From Comamonas thiooxydans (GTDB lineage: Bacteria > Pseudomonadota > Gammaproteobacteria > Burkholderiales > Burkholderiaceae_C), in the NCBI RefSeq assembly GCF_002157685.2, contig NZ_AP026738.1, forward strand, positions 1,798,001 to 1,862,000: DNA of 64,000 nt, given 5' to 3'. How positions within the stretch are numbered: position 1 is the first letter of the stretch; each line of letters begins with the position of its first letter. Of the stretch, positions 1-8,421 are shown in pieces. The position numbers and the translations under genes were made by a program. The notes under the pieces are model-generated. The model had not been told where the DNA came from. It worked only from the letters and a program-made list of their open reading frames with translations, and did not search any database.

Positions 1-1058
1 ATGCAGACCAGGCTGACTGCGTTGCCTTCGCGGCCGGCACGGCCGGTACGGCCGATACGGTGTACATAGTCTTCCGAGATATTGGGGATCTCGTAGTTCA
101 CCACGTTGGGCAGCTCATCAATGTCGATGCCGCGTGCCGCGATATCTGTTGCCACCAGCGCGCGCAGTTCGCCTGTCTTGAAGCCTTCCAAGGCCTGAGT
201 ACGGGCGCTCTGGCTCTTGTTGCCGTGCAAAGCCATGGCGGAAACGCCGTTCTTGGTCAGGTACTCGGCCACGTTGTTGGCGCCAAACTTGGTGCGGGTG
301 AACACCAGCACCTGGCTCCAGTTGTTTTCCTGGATGATGTGCAGCAGCACCTGCTTTTTCTTGCCGCGTCCCACGGGGTGGATGACCTGCTTGATACGCT
401 GCACGGTAGTGTTGCGCGGCGTGACCTGGATGGATTGGGGGTTGCGCAGCAGACCATTGGCCAGCTCGCGAATTTCATCGCTGAAGGTGGCAGAGAACAG
501 CAGGCTTTGCTTGTCTTTGGGCACGAGCGCCAGCACCTTCTTGACATCATGGATGAAGCCCATGTCCAGCATGCGGTCGGCCTCGTCCAGGATCAGCATC
601 TCGACGGTGGACAGGTCCATGAAGCCTTGTCCGGCCAGGTCCAGCAGACGGCCGGGCGTGGCGACCAGAACGTCCACGCCTTTCTCGATGCGGGCAATTT
701 GCGGCTTCATGCCCACGCCGCCGAAAATCACGGTCGAGGTGATGTCCAGATACTTGGCATAGCCGCGCAGGTTTTCTTCCACCTGGGCCGCCAGTTCGCG
801 GGTGGGGGTCAGCACCAGAGTGCGAATGCCCTTGCCGCCAAACTTGTTCTTGGGCGCTGTGCCGCTTGCCAGGCGCTGCAACATGGGCAGCGTGAAGGCG
901 GCCGTCTTGCCGGTACCGGTCTGGGCGCCGGCCAGCAGATCGTGTCCGGCGAGAACCAGAGGAATGGCCTGTGCCTGAATGGGGGTCGGGTTTTCATAAC
1001 CCTGTTCTTGTACGGCCTTCAGAATAGCTGGGGCCAGATTCAGTTCTTCAAATGTCAT
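1..1058 (-). CDS. DEAD-box ATP-dependent RNA helicase, RhlE-like (3' end outside window)
   Basis: Reading leftward from an ATG at 1058, the protein opens [20 protein letters not shown] and carries the DEAD-box motifs in order: PTPIQ (Q motif), AQTGTGKT (motif I), PTRELA (Ia), TPGRLLD (Ib), DEAD (II), SAT (III), then [11 protein letters not shown] (V) and [11 protein letters not shown] (VI) close to the window edge. It should unwind short RNA duplexes in ribosome assembly or RNA turnover. Only about 352 codons are visible, so the basic C-terminal tail that would separate RhlE from other subfamilies is not seen. It is divergent from ettA. Confidence 0.93.
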   Translation of the reverse strand, partial: MTFEELNLAPAILKAVQEQGYENPTPIQAQAIPLVLAGHDLLAGAQTGTGKTAAFTLPMLQRLASGTAPKNKFGGKGIRTLVLTPTRELAAQVEENLRGYAKYLDITSTVIFGGVGMKPQIARIEKGVDVLVATPGRLLDLAGQGFMDLSTVEMLILDEADRMLDMGFIHDVKKVLALVPKDKQSLLFSATFSDEIRELANGLLRNPQSIQVTPRNTTVQRIKQVIHPVGRGKKKQVLLHIIQENNWSQVLVFTRTKFGANNVAEYLTKNGVSAMALHGNKSQSARTQALEGFKTGELRALVATDIAARGIDIDELPNVVNYEIPNISEDYVHRIGRTGRAGREGNAVSLVC

Positions 1059-1322
1059 TGTGATCAATTGCGCCAATCCTGGGCGCGGGGTATCAGCCTG
1101 TCATGGCACCCGTGGGGTGCCTGGCCAGTTGTAGGCAGATATAGTTTGCGTGTTGGGAGCTTGGAAACGCTTCCTTTGTCCCCAGCTGAAGTGCTGCTGC
1201 AGCAGGCAACTGGACGCCTGTTGCGAGGGGTATTGTCGCATGCACCGATAATCATGGTTTGATTGCCGTGTAAAGCGGCACACTTTTTTGCATAAATCCA
1301 AGTAACTCAAAGCAATTCGGAC

Positions 1323-2984
1323 ATGGCTCAATACGTTTTTTCGATGAATCAGCTGACCAAGACGGTGCCGCCCAAGCGCCAGATCTTGAAAGGCATTTCC
1401 CTGAGTTTCTTCCCCGGCGCCAAGATCGGCGTGCTGGGTCTGAACGGCTCGGGCAAGTCTTCGCTGTTGAAGATCATGGCCGGTGTGGACAAGGAGTATG
1501 AAGGCGAAGCCATCCCCATGCAGGGCCTGTCCATCGGCTACCTGCCCCAGGAGCCTCAGCTCAATCCCGAGCACACCGTGCGCCAGGCCGTGGAAGAAGC
1601 CATGGCCGAGGTGAACAATGCCAAGGCCCGTCTGGAAGAGGTATACGCAGCTTACGCAGAAGAAGATGCGGACTTTGACGCCCTGGCTGCCGAGCAGGGC
1701 GAGCTGGAAGCCATCATCGCTGCCGCAGGCACCGATTCCGAGCACCAACTGGAAATCGCTGCCGACGCGCTGCGTCTGCCCGCCTGGGATGCCATCGTGG
1801 GCCAGCTCTCCGGTGGTGAAAAGCGCCGCGTGGCGCTGTGCAAGCTCCTGCTGTCCAAGCCCGACATGCTGCTGCTGGACGAGCCTACCAACCACTTGGA
1901 CGCCGAGTCCGTGGACTGGCTGGAGCAGTTCCTGCACCGCTTCAGCGGCACCGTGGTGGCCATTACCCACGACCGCTACTTCCTCGACAACGCGGCCGAA
2001 TGGATTCTGGAACTGGACCGTGGCCATGGCATTCCCTACAAGGGCAACTACTCCGACTGGCTGATCCAGAAGGGTAACCGCCTGGAAGCCGAACAAAAGG
2101 GCGAAGAAGCACGTGCCAAGGCCTTGAAGAAGGAGCTGGAGTGGGTGCGCCAGAATGCCAAGGGTCGTCAGGCCAAGTCCAAGGCCCGTATTGCGCGCTT
2201 TGAAGAGCTGAGCGATTACGAATACCAGCAGCGCAATGAAACACAGGAAATTTTCATTCCTGTGGCCGAGCGACTGGGCTCCAAGGTCATCGAGTTCACC
2301 AATGTCTCCAAGTCCTTTGGCGACCGCATGCTGATCGACAACCTTTCGATGAACATTCCCGCTGGTGCCATCGTCGGCATCATCGGACCGAATGGTGCCG
2401 GCAAGTCGACTCTGTTCAAGCTGATCGCGGGTAAGGAGCAGCCTGATTCAGGTACGGTGGACATCGGACAGACCGTGAAGATGGCCTTTGTGGACCAGCA
2501 CCGTGATGAACTGGCCAACGAAAAGACCGTGTGGGAAGATATCTCCGGCGGTTTGGACATGATCACCGTGGGCAAGTTCACCATGGCGTCGCGCGCTTAC
2601 GCGGGCCGCTTCAACTTCAACGGTCAAGACCAGCAAAAGAAGGTCGGTAACCTCTCCGGTGGTGAGCGCGGTCGCCTGCACCTGGCCAAGACGCTGATTC
2701 AAGGCGGTAACGTGCTGCTGTTGGACGAGCCCTCCAATGACTTGGACGTGGAAACCCTGCGTGCGCTGGAAGACGCGCTGCTGGAATATGCTGGTACCGT
2801 GATGGTCATCTCGCATGACCGCTGGTTCCTGGACCGTATCGCCACGCATATCCTGGCCGCCGAAGGCGATTCCCAGTGGGTATTCTTTGACGGCAACTAC
2901 CAGGAGTACGAAGCCGATAAGAAGAAACGACTGGGTGAGGAAGGTGCTGCGCCCAAGCGCATGCGTTACAAGGCGTTGAAGTAA
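1323..2984 (+). CDS. ettA: Energy-dependent translational throttle protein EttA (ABC-F ATPase)
   Basis: A 553-residue soluble protein with two ABC ATPase domains and no membrane segments, the same size as E. coli EttA (about 555). First domain: Walker A GLNGSGKS at residues 39-46, signature LSGGEKRR, Walker B LLLLDEPTNHLD. Second domain: GPNGAGKS, LSGGERGR, LLLDEPSNDLD. Between them lies the charged linker expected of ABC-F proteins (EEARAKALKKELEWVRQNAKGRQ...). EttA binds the ribosomal E site and gates the first elongation cycle according to ATP/ADP level. The start at 1323 gives the usual EttA N-terminus MAQYVFSMNQLTK. Confidence 0.95.
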   Translation: MAQYVFSMNQLTKTVPPKRQILKGISLSFFPGAKIGVLGLNGSGKSSLLKIMAGVDKEYEGEAIPMQGLSIGYLPQEPQLNPEHTVRQAVEEAMAEVNNAKARLEEVYAAYAEEDADFDALAAEQGELEAIIAAAGTDSEHQLEIAADALRLPAWDAIVGQLSGGEKRRVALCKLLLSKPDMLLLDEPTNHLDAESVDWLEQFLHRFSGTVVAITHDRYFLDNAAEWILELDRGHGIPYKGNYSDWLIQKGNRLEAEQKGEEARAKALKKELEWVRQNAKGRQAKSKARIARFEELSDYEYQQRNETQEIFIPVAERLGSKVIEFTNVSKSFGDRMLIDNLSMNIPAGAIVGIIGPNGAGKSTLFKLIAGKEQPDSGTVDIGQTVKMAFVDQHRDELANEKTVWEDISGGLDMITVGKFTMASRAYAGRFNFNGQDQQKKVGNLSGGERGRLHLAKTLIQGGNVLLLDEPSNDLDVETLRALEDALLEYAGTVMVISHDRWFLDRIATHILAAEGDSQWVFFDGNYQEYEADKKKRLGEEGAAPKRMRYKALK

Positions 2985-3032
2985 GCATCAAAATGTCTCC
3001 GGCATCGGCTGGAGCGGGTATTCTTAGGGGCT

Positions 3033-5336
3033 ATGAGCCTCGCACATGCATCCGTTTCCGTGCTGCGCACCTGCCTTGTCCAGGTGGTGCGTGGCGCTGA
3101 TGCATTCGCGCTGCGATTGTTGCAGCGCACCGAATATGCGTTGGAGCAATCGCTCTCGACGGGTTTTCACTCTGCAAGGCGCGATGTGCTCGGCGCTGCG
3201 CTGCATAACCTGCAGCAGCACCGGGCCTCGGTGATCAGCAGCTTCCCGCAGAATTTGCTGGAAGCGCTGGTGCTGTCAGCGCGCCAACCTTTTTCCTTTT
3301 CTGCCCAGACACTGGATACCGTCAATGGCCGGCTTTTGCCATTGGCGGCCATGGCCGAGTCGGCCAGCCGTCAGCTCAAGGCCGAGCACAAGCTGGTGCA
3401 GATGGTCGAGCCTCAGGTCGAGCTGGCGCTGGCCGATCTGGATGCGTTGATGAGTGGCGCTCAGGGGCTTGAATCTGCTCGGCCAGAATGCAATCCGCTG
3501 CGGCTGGAGAACTATGTACGCGCTTTGAGCCAGTCGTTGACAGCTGTTCAGCCCGCCACGGAAGTGGCCGATTGCTGGCATGAATTCATGTCGCAGCAGC
3601 TAGGCTCGATTCTGGCTTCTGAATATTCCCGTGCCGCCAATTTGCTGCGCCAGCATGGCGTGCAGCCTGCCCGCTATGGCGCGGACGGTGACACCCGGCC
3701 TCAATGCCTGCTGACCTTGCGGTTATTGCAGGAGTTGGCCTCAGATCTGCGCTGGATTGATGATTCGCGCTGTACCGTGCCCCAGTCGCTGACGGACTCC
3801 ATGCTGGCGGGGTGGCCAGCGACCGAGCCTGCCTCTATTGCATCTGTGCAGGATTCGGGGCTGGAGCCGGGCTGGACTTCGTATTCGGCCAATGCGCTGC
3901 AGACTTCGCAGCAACCCTGGGTACCCAGTGCTCTGAGGGGATTGCGCGCGCCACAGCCCAGTCAGGCACCCAGTGCTCTGATTCAGATCCGCACGCTGCA
4001 GCGAATGATGAGCCATATGACCAGCGACGGCCGCCTGCTGCCACCGGTGCAGCGGGTCTTGTTGCGGCTTGAACCCATGTTGAGCCAGTTGGTGGCGCAA
4101 GACGGTGCTTTCTTTGAAGATCGCTTGCACCCCGCACGGCAGTTGCTGGACGAGCTGACGGCTCGCAGCCTCTGGTTTGCCAGCGAATCTGCTCTGGGAT
4201 TTGCCCACTTCATCACCGTGGCAGAGGCTGCGGCGAACCAGTTGGCCAGTGCAGGGCAGGCAAATGCCAATGTATTTGCCCGAGTGCTGCAATTTGTGCG
4301 CGAGCAGTGGCCGCCGGAAGGTCGTATGAGCCGCATTGCGGCTCTGAGCCAGCAAACCGAAGTCGAGCATTCCACGCGGCCAGGGCTGATGAGCTCGGCG
4401 CTGGGGCTGGTCGATCGTCAGATTGTGGGCGCCATCGAGCAGATCAAGCCCGATGCCCTGCAACTGGCGCAGATGATTCGCAGTTTGCCCAGTGCCAAGG
4501 GTGTGCCTGAAGACATTCTGGATTTTGTGACCGGCCCTTGGGCCGGTGTGATTGCCCAGGCACAGCAGCGGGCTGAGCCAGGGCAGGAGCGCGACCCAGG
4601 GGGCTATCTGGCGCTGGTGCCCAGCCTGCTGTGGAGCGTGTCGCCGCAGGCCGCTCAGGATGTGACGCGGCTGGTTGCCATGGCGCCCAAGTTGCAGCGC
4701 CGCCTAGCGCGAGGCTTGCGCAGTGTGGGCCGCACGGATGTCGAAATCGCCGCACTGGCGGCCCGACTGGGAAGCCTTCAGCAGCGGGTACTGGATGCGG
4801 CCGAGGCCGCGGGCCAGTCCGGCTCCGACGAGTTTGCCAAGGTGGATGTACTCGGTGAACTGCCCAGCGTGCTGGCGGGTCTGGATGGAGCCTCAGAAAC
4901 CGTGCGCGCAGGACTGGATATCACCTTGCCGGTACTGACCGACAGAGTCGAGGATCTGCCATTAGTGGCCGTGATGCGAGAGGCGCAGGTTCAGGCCGCA
5001 GCCCATTCCTCAGGACCTGTCTTCAAGACCACAGCGCCGCAAAAGACAGCAAGTGCTCCATTGGACGAGACAGAAGCAGTTGTTTCTGCTGCCATGGCGG
5101 CCCATGCATCCATGGGGCAGAGCAAGCCTGCTGATGTTGCCGAATGGCCTTTGGGCACCTGGGTGGAGCTGTGCAACGAGCGCCAGCAACTGCGCACCAA
5201 GCTCACCTGGGTCAGCCCGCAACAAAGCCTGTTTCTGTTTACCGCCGAAGACGGAAGCACCCAGTCCATGACGCGCCGCATGCGCGACAAATTGCTGACG
5301 CAGGGGCAGTTGCGGCGACTTGAGGCGATGGCCTAG
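3033..5336 (+). CDS. DUF1631 family protein
   Basis: A 767-residue protein without signal peptide or clear membrane segments, helical and Gln/Leu/Ala-rich through most of its length. The last ~70 residues (LGTWVELCNERQQLRTKLTW, then a beta-rich stretch ending TRRMRDKLLTQGQLRRL) look like a PilZ-type barrel, as at the end of DUF1631 proteins of Burkholderiales. Family members are often mislabelled thymidine phosphorylase; nothing here supports that. Cyclic-di-GMP binding is a guess from the C-terminal resemblance. It converges on the P1 peptidase gene, the two 3' ends overlapping by 4 bases. Confidence 0.75.
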   Translation: MSLAHASVSVLRTCLVQVVRGADAFALRLLQRTEYALEQSLSTGFHSARRDVLGAALHNLQQHRASVISSFPQNLLEALVLSARQPFSFSAQTLDTVNGRLLPLAAMAESASRQLKAEHKLVQMVEPQVELALADLDALMSGAQGLESARPECNPLRLENYVRALSQSLTAVQPATEVADCWHEFMSQQLGSILASEYSRAANLLRQHGVQPARYGADGDTRPQCLLTLRLLQELASDLRWIDDSRCTVPQSLTDSMLAGWPATEPASIASVQDSGLEPGWTSYSANALQTSQQPWVPSALRGLRAPQPSQAPSALIQIRTLQRMMSHMTSDGRLLPPVQRVLLRLEPMLSQLVAQDGAFFEDRLHPARQLLDELTARSLWFASESALGFAHFITVAEAAANQLASAGQANANVFARVLQFVREQWPPEGRMSRIAALSQQTEVEHSTRPGLMSSALGLVDRQIVGAIEQIKPDALQLAQMIRSLPSAKGVPEDILDFVTGPWAGVIAQAQQRAEPGQERDPGGYLALVPSLLWSVSPQAAQDVTRLVAMAPKLQRRLARGLRSVGRTDVEIAALAARLGSLQQRVLDAAEAAGQSGSDEFAKVDVLGELPSVLAGLDGASETVRAGLDITLPVLTDRVEDLPLVAVMREAQVQAAAHSSGPVFKTTAPQKTASAPLDETEAVVSAAMAAHASMGQSKPADVAEWPLGTWVELCNERQQLRTKLTWVSPQQSLFLFTAEDGSTQSMTRRMRDKLLTQGQLRRLEAMA

Positions 5337-6370
5337 CTGCTTGCGCGCAAATCCTGATGGCTGGGCAGCGTCGTCTGGCCTTCGATGCGTACCGATTGGG
5401 CGAGCAAGACGGCGCGCGCAGTGGCTATGGCCACGGCTTCGGCCGCCAAGGTGCTCAGCGTCATCATTCCCTGCGATTTGCCGCTGCGACCCGTGCCCAG
5501 GGCAAACAGGCTGTCGCCATCGCTCATGGTATGCACGGGGTTGATGGCACGTGCCAGGCCGTCATGGGCCACTACGGCCAGGCGGTGGGCCTGGGCCTTG
5601 GTGATGACGGCGTCGGTCGCTACGACGCCAATCGTGGTGTTGCTGCCAGCCAGAACCGGCCTGGGCTCCTCGCCCGCCAGCAAGGCATCGCGGGTGCCAC
5701 GCAGTTGCAGGCCGTCTGCCGTGCGTGCCCCGGCCAGCAACTCGCCGTTGAAGGGGTTGAACACATCGCCCAGCGCATTGCAGGCAATGATGGCTCCCAC
5801 GGTGACGCCATCGACAGTAAAGCTGGCCGTGCCTATGCCGCCCTTCATGGCGCGTTCATGGCCAAAGACCTTGCCCACCACGGCGCCTGCGCCAGCGCCT
5901 ACGCTGCCCTCGGCGGGGCGCCCCGTGCCTGAGTCCAGCCCCGCATTCCGGCAGGCGGCATAGCCGGCCGCGGCATCGGGGCGTATGCGCATATCGCCCA
6001 TCATCACGTCGAAGAGCACGGCCGCCGGCACCAGCGGAATGCGGCCCACGCCGATATTCAGGCCCGCTCCTTGCTCTTCCAGCCAGCGCACGGCCCCTGT
6101 GGCAGCGTCCAGCCCCCAGGCGCTGCCGCCGGCCAGCATGATGCCGTGGACCTCCTGCACCAGATTGCTGGGGTGCAGCAAGTCGGTCTCGCGCGTGCCG
6201 GGGGCTGCGCCGCGCACATCCACACCACCCACGGCACCCTGAGGGCAAAGCACGGCGGTGCAGCCCGTGGGGCGGCGCGAGTCGCTGAAATGGCCGACGG
6301 AAATGCCCTGCACACGACCGATATGGCCTTCGTGTGCGAGCAAATCCTCAATCGTTGAAAAAGCGCTCAT
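5333..6370 (-). CDS. P1 family (DmpA/NylC-type) autoprocessing N-terminal nucleophile hydrolase
   Basis: A 345-residue protein of the P1/S58 family: VQGISVGHFSD near the N-terminus, then PGTRETDLL, MLAGGSAWGLDAATG and GSVGAGAGAVVGK. The precursor is expected to cut itself to free an N-terminal Thr or Ser. Here the site is the NTTIGVVATDA motif, with cleavage predicted between Asn244 and Thr245, as in the 6-aminohexanoate oligomer hydrolase NylC (N/T) rather than DmpA (G/S). Substrates could be small beta-peptides, amides or oligoamides; they cannot be read from sequence. No signal peptide is seen, so it is probably cytoplasmic. Confidence 0.85.
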   Translation of the reverse strand: MSAFSTIEDLLAHEGHIGRVQGISVGHFSDSRRPTGCTAVLCPQGAVGGVDVRGAAPGTRETDLLHPSNLVQEVHGIMLAGGSAWGLDAATGAVRWLEEQGAGLNIGVGRIPLVPAAVLFDVMMGDMRIRPDAAAGYAACRNAGLDSGTGRPAEGSVGAGAGAVVGKVFGHERAMKGGIGTASFTVDGVTVGAIIACNALGDVFNPFNGELLAGARTADGLQLRGTRDALLAGEEPRPVLAGSNTTIGVVATDAVITKAQAHRLAVVAHDGLARAINPVHTMSDGDSLFALGTGRSGKSQGMMTLSTLAAEAVAIATARAVLLAQSVRIEGQTTLPSHQDLRASS

Positions 6371-6414
6371 GCCCGTACTCCTTGTATTTCTTATATGTTT
6401 TTGTGGATAACCAG

Positions 6415-6462
6415 ATGGTTTTTTATTCTTTAGGGTTTGCCCGTGTAAGGTTCATACTTGCT
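6415..6462 (+). promoter_or_regulatory. Upstream block shared by the two metQ-like genes, copy 1
   Basis: The block beginning ATGGTTTTTTATT and continuing through GGTTTGC, CCGTGT and ATACTTGC recurs with gaps at 7459-7505 in front of the second binding-protein gene. Conservation outside the coding region suggests that the gene was duplicated with its control region. Confidence 0.5.
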
Positions 6463-6532
6463 CACATTGTTGCAGCCCGGTAAACAAATGAGAACCGTGC
6501 CGCCCACACGCATCAAATTCAAGGAGTGATCC

Positions 6533-7369
6533 ATGCCCGCCCATTTTTCCTTTGCCGCCAGCCGCCGTGCCGTTCTGGCCACTGCTGCGGTCGCATTGCT
6601 GGCGACTGCCGGTGTGCCTGCTCTGGCCCAGGACCCGGTCAAGAAGAACCTGCTGATCGGTGCCACTGCCGGCTCCAACTATGACCTGCTTCAAAAAGGC
6701 ATAGTGCCTCAGTTGCAGAAAAAGGGTTATCAGATCAAGCTGATCGAGTTCAACGACTATGTTCAGCCCAATCTGGCGCTGTCCGATGGCTCGCTGGATG
6801 CCAATTTCTTCCAGCACCGTGCTTATTTCGATCAGTTCACCACGGATCGCAAGCTGGCGCTGACAGCGATTGCTCAGGGACCGGTGGCACCCATGGGCGT
6901 GTACAGCAAAAAGCACAAGTCTCTGGCCGATATCAAGAGCGGCGCCAAGGTGGCTCTGCCCAACGATCCCAGCAACCTGGCCCGTGCATTGCTGGTGTTG
7001 CAGCAGGCCGGCCTTGTCAAGGTCAAGGAAGGCGTGAACCCGGCCCGTATCTCCGAGCTGGATCTGGCCGCCAATCCCCACAAGCTCAAGTTTGTGGCGC
7101 TGGAGGCAGCCCAGTTGCCCCGCGTGCTGGAAGACGCTGACTATGTGGTGGTCAATGGCAACTTTGCCGTTTCCTCGGGCCTGAAGCTGAGCGAAGCCGT
7201 GGTGCTGGAAAAGACTCCCGATCTGTACCTGAACGTGGTGGCCGTGAAGACCGGCAACGAAAACAGCCAGTGGGCCAAGGATCTGTCCGCTGCTTACCGC
7301 TCGCCCGAGTTCAAGGCCGTGGTGGACAGCCAGTTCCCCGGCTACTCCAAGCCTGCTTTCCTGAAGTGA
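6533..7369 (+). CDS. MetQ/NlpA family ABC transporter substrate-binding protein (copy 1)
   Basis: A 278-residue exported protein. The N-terminus carries a twin Arg (SRRAVL) followed by a hydrophobic stretch and a likely signal-peptidase site after PALA-Q; there is no lipobox Cys, unlike E. coli MetQ. Family motifs are IGATAGSNYDLLQKGI, LIEFNDYVQPNLALSDGSLD, ANFFQH and APMGVYSKK. Relatives bind methionine or other short amino-acid ligands for a MetNI-type importer. No metN or metI gene is adjacent, so the partner must lie elsewhere. An AAGGAGTGATCC ribosome-binding site precedes the ATG. It is the tandem paralogue of the gene at 7576. Confidence 0.88.
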   Translation: MPAHFSFAASRRAVLATAAVALLATAGVPALAQDPVKKNLLIGATAGSNYDLLQKGIVPQLQKKGYQIKLIEFNDYVQPNLALSDGSLDANFFQHRAYFDQFTTDRKLALTAIAQGPVAPMGVYSKKHKSLADIKSGAKVALPNDPSNLARALLVLQQAGLVKVKEGVNPARISELDLAANPHKLKFVALEAAQLPRVLEDADYVVVNGNFAVSSGLKLSEAVVLEKTPDLYLNVVAVKTGNENSQWAKDLSAAYRSPEFKAVVDSQFPGYSKPAFLK

Positions 7370-7391
7370 TGGGGTTGGACTGAAGACGCCA

Positions 7392-7414
7392 AGGGCCGCG
7401 ATGCGGCCCTTTTT
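7392..7414 (+). terminator. Rho-independent terminator after metQ-like copy 1
   Basis: An 8-bp GC-rich stem, AGGGCCGC paired with GCGGCCCT around a 3-nt loop, is followed by TTTTT. It separates the two tandem genes into two transcripts. Confidence 0.8.
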
Positions 7415-7458
7415 CATGCCCGTGGATTTGCTGGTTTTAGATCAAAAGCAAATAAGAG

Positions 7459-7505
7459 CATGGGTTTTTATTGGTTGGAATTTGCTCTCCGTGTCTGGAT
7501 ACTGC
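7459..7505 (+). promoter_or_regulatory. Upstream block shared by the two metQ-like genes, copy 2
   Basis: ATGGGTTTTTATT, then ATTTGC, CCGTGT and ATACTGC match the block at 6415-6462 with small gaps. It probably contains the promoter or an operator common to both genes. Confidence 0.5.
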
Positions 7506-7539
7506 AAAGGCCTCTGCATGGATGCAGAGTCAGACCTTT
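7506..7539 (+). promoter_or_regulatory. Leader hairpin ahead of metQ-like copy 2
   Basis: CTCTGCAT and ATGCAGAG form a perfect 8-bp stem around GG at 7512-7529. The flanking AAAGG and CCTTT can extend it through an internal loop. There is no T-tract, so a leader structure or operator is more likely than a terminator. Confidence 0.4.
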
Positions 7540-7575
7540 GATATCAAAACACAGTACATCAACGAGGAGCAAAGC

Positions 7576-8418
7576 ATGACCACTCTTTTTTCCGCAGCGC
7601 ACCGCCGCCGCTGTCTTCTGGCCACAAGTTTGCTGGCGGGAGCCGCTCTGGCCATGGGCGCCCTGCCGGCCGCGGCTCAGGACGCCGGCAAAAAGCAGCT
7701 GGTCATCGGCGGCACGGCCGGCTCCAACATCGACCAGCTGCAGTACGGCATCGTTCCCATTCTGCAGAAGAAGGGCTACAAGGTTCGCCTGGTGGAGTTC
7801 AACGACTATGTCCAGCCCAACCTGGCCCTGGCCGACGGTTCGCTGGATGCCAATTTCTTCCAGCACGAGGTGTATTTCAATCAGTTCAAGGGCGACCGCA
7901 AGCTGGATCTGACGGCGCTGGTCCAGGGGCCGATTGCGCCCATGGGCGTCTACAGCAAGCAGCGCAAATCACTGGCGGATCTGAAGGAGGGCGACCGCAT
8001 TGCCCTGCCCAATGACGCCAGCAATCTGGCGCGCGGCATTCTGCTGCTGCAGCAGGCCGGGCTGGTCAAGCTCAGGGAAGGCGTGAATCCGCTGCGCGTG
8101 TCCGAGCTGGACCTGGCCTCCAACCCGAAGAAGATCAAGCTGGTGCCCCTGGATGCGGCTCACCTGCCGCGTGCGCTGGATGATGCGCAGTACGCCATCA
8201 TCAACGGCAACTTTGCGATTTCCTCGGGCATGAAGCTCTCGGATTCGGTGCTGCTGGAAAAGACGCCCGAGCATTATCTGAACATCGTGGCCGTCAAGAC
8301 CAAGGACAAGGATGCGCAATGGGCCAAGGATCTGGCTGCAGCCTACAAGTCCGCCGAGTTCAAGAGCGTGGTGGACAGCAAGTTTGCGGGCTATGCCAAG
8401 CCCGCATTCCTGCAGTAA
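7576..8418 (+). CDS. MetQ/NlpA family ABC transporter substrate-binding protein (copy 2)
   Basis: A 280-residue paralogue of the gene at 6533, with the same motifs (IGGTAGSNIDQLQ, LVEFNDYVQPNLALADGSLD, ANFFQH, IAPMGVYSKQ) and an N-terminal export signal ending near AAAQ-D. An in-frame ATG at 7471 would add 35 residues with no signal character; the ATG at 7576 is preceded by GAGGAG and starts a normal signal peptide, so I chose it. A separate promoter and an intervening terminator suggest independent expression of the two copies. Ligand unknown; methionine is the family default. Confidence 0.88.
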   Translation: MTTLFSAAHRRRCLLATSLLAGAALAMGALPAAAQDAGKKQLVIGGTAGSNIDQLQYGIVPILQKKGYKVRLVEFNDYVQPNLALADGSLDANFFQHEVYFNQFKGDRKLDLTALVQGPIAPMGVYSKQRKSLADLKEGDRIALPNDASNLARGILLLQQAGLVKLREGVNPLRVSELDLASNPKKIKLVPLDAAHLPRALDDAQYAIINGNFAISSGMKLSDSVLLEKTPEHYLNIVAVKTKDKDAQWAKDLAAAYKSAEFKSVVDSKFAGYAKPAFLQ

Positions 8419-8421
8419 GAC

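Noticed and set aside
60..1262. 400-codon plus-strand frame at the left edge
   Set aside because: It is antisense to the DEAD-box helicase, whose motifs are complete on the minus strand, and the frame has no recognisable domain.
3033..5336. Thymidine phosphorylase annotation for the DUF1631 protein
   Set aside because: No phosphorylase motif is visible; the name is a known misannotation of this family.
6371..6532. S-adenosylmethionine or methionine riboswitch ahead of the MetQ-like genes
   Set aside because: I could not find a conserved riboswitch core; the shared blocks look like duplicated promoters, and the only clear structure is a simple hairpin before the second gene.
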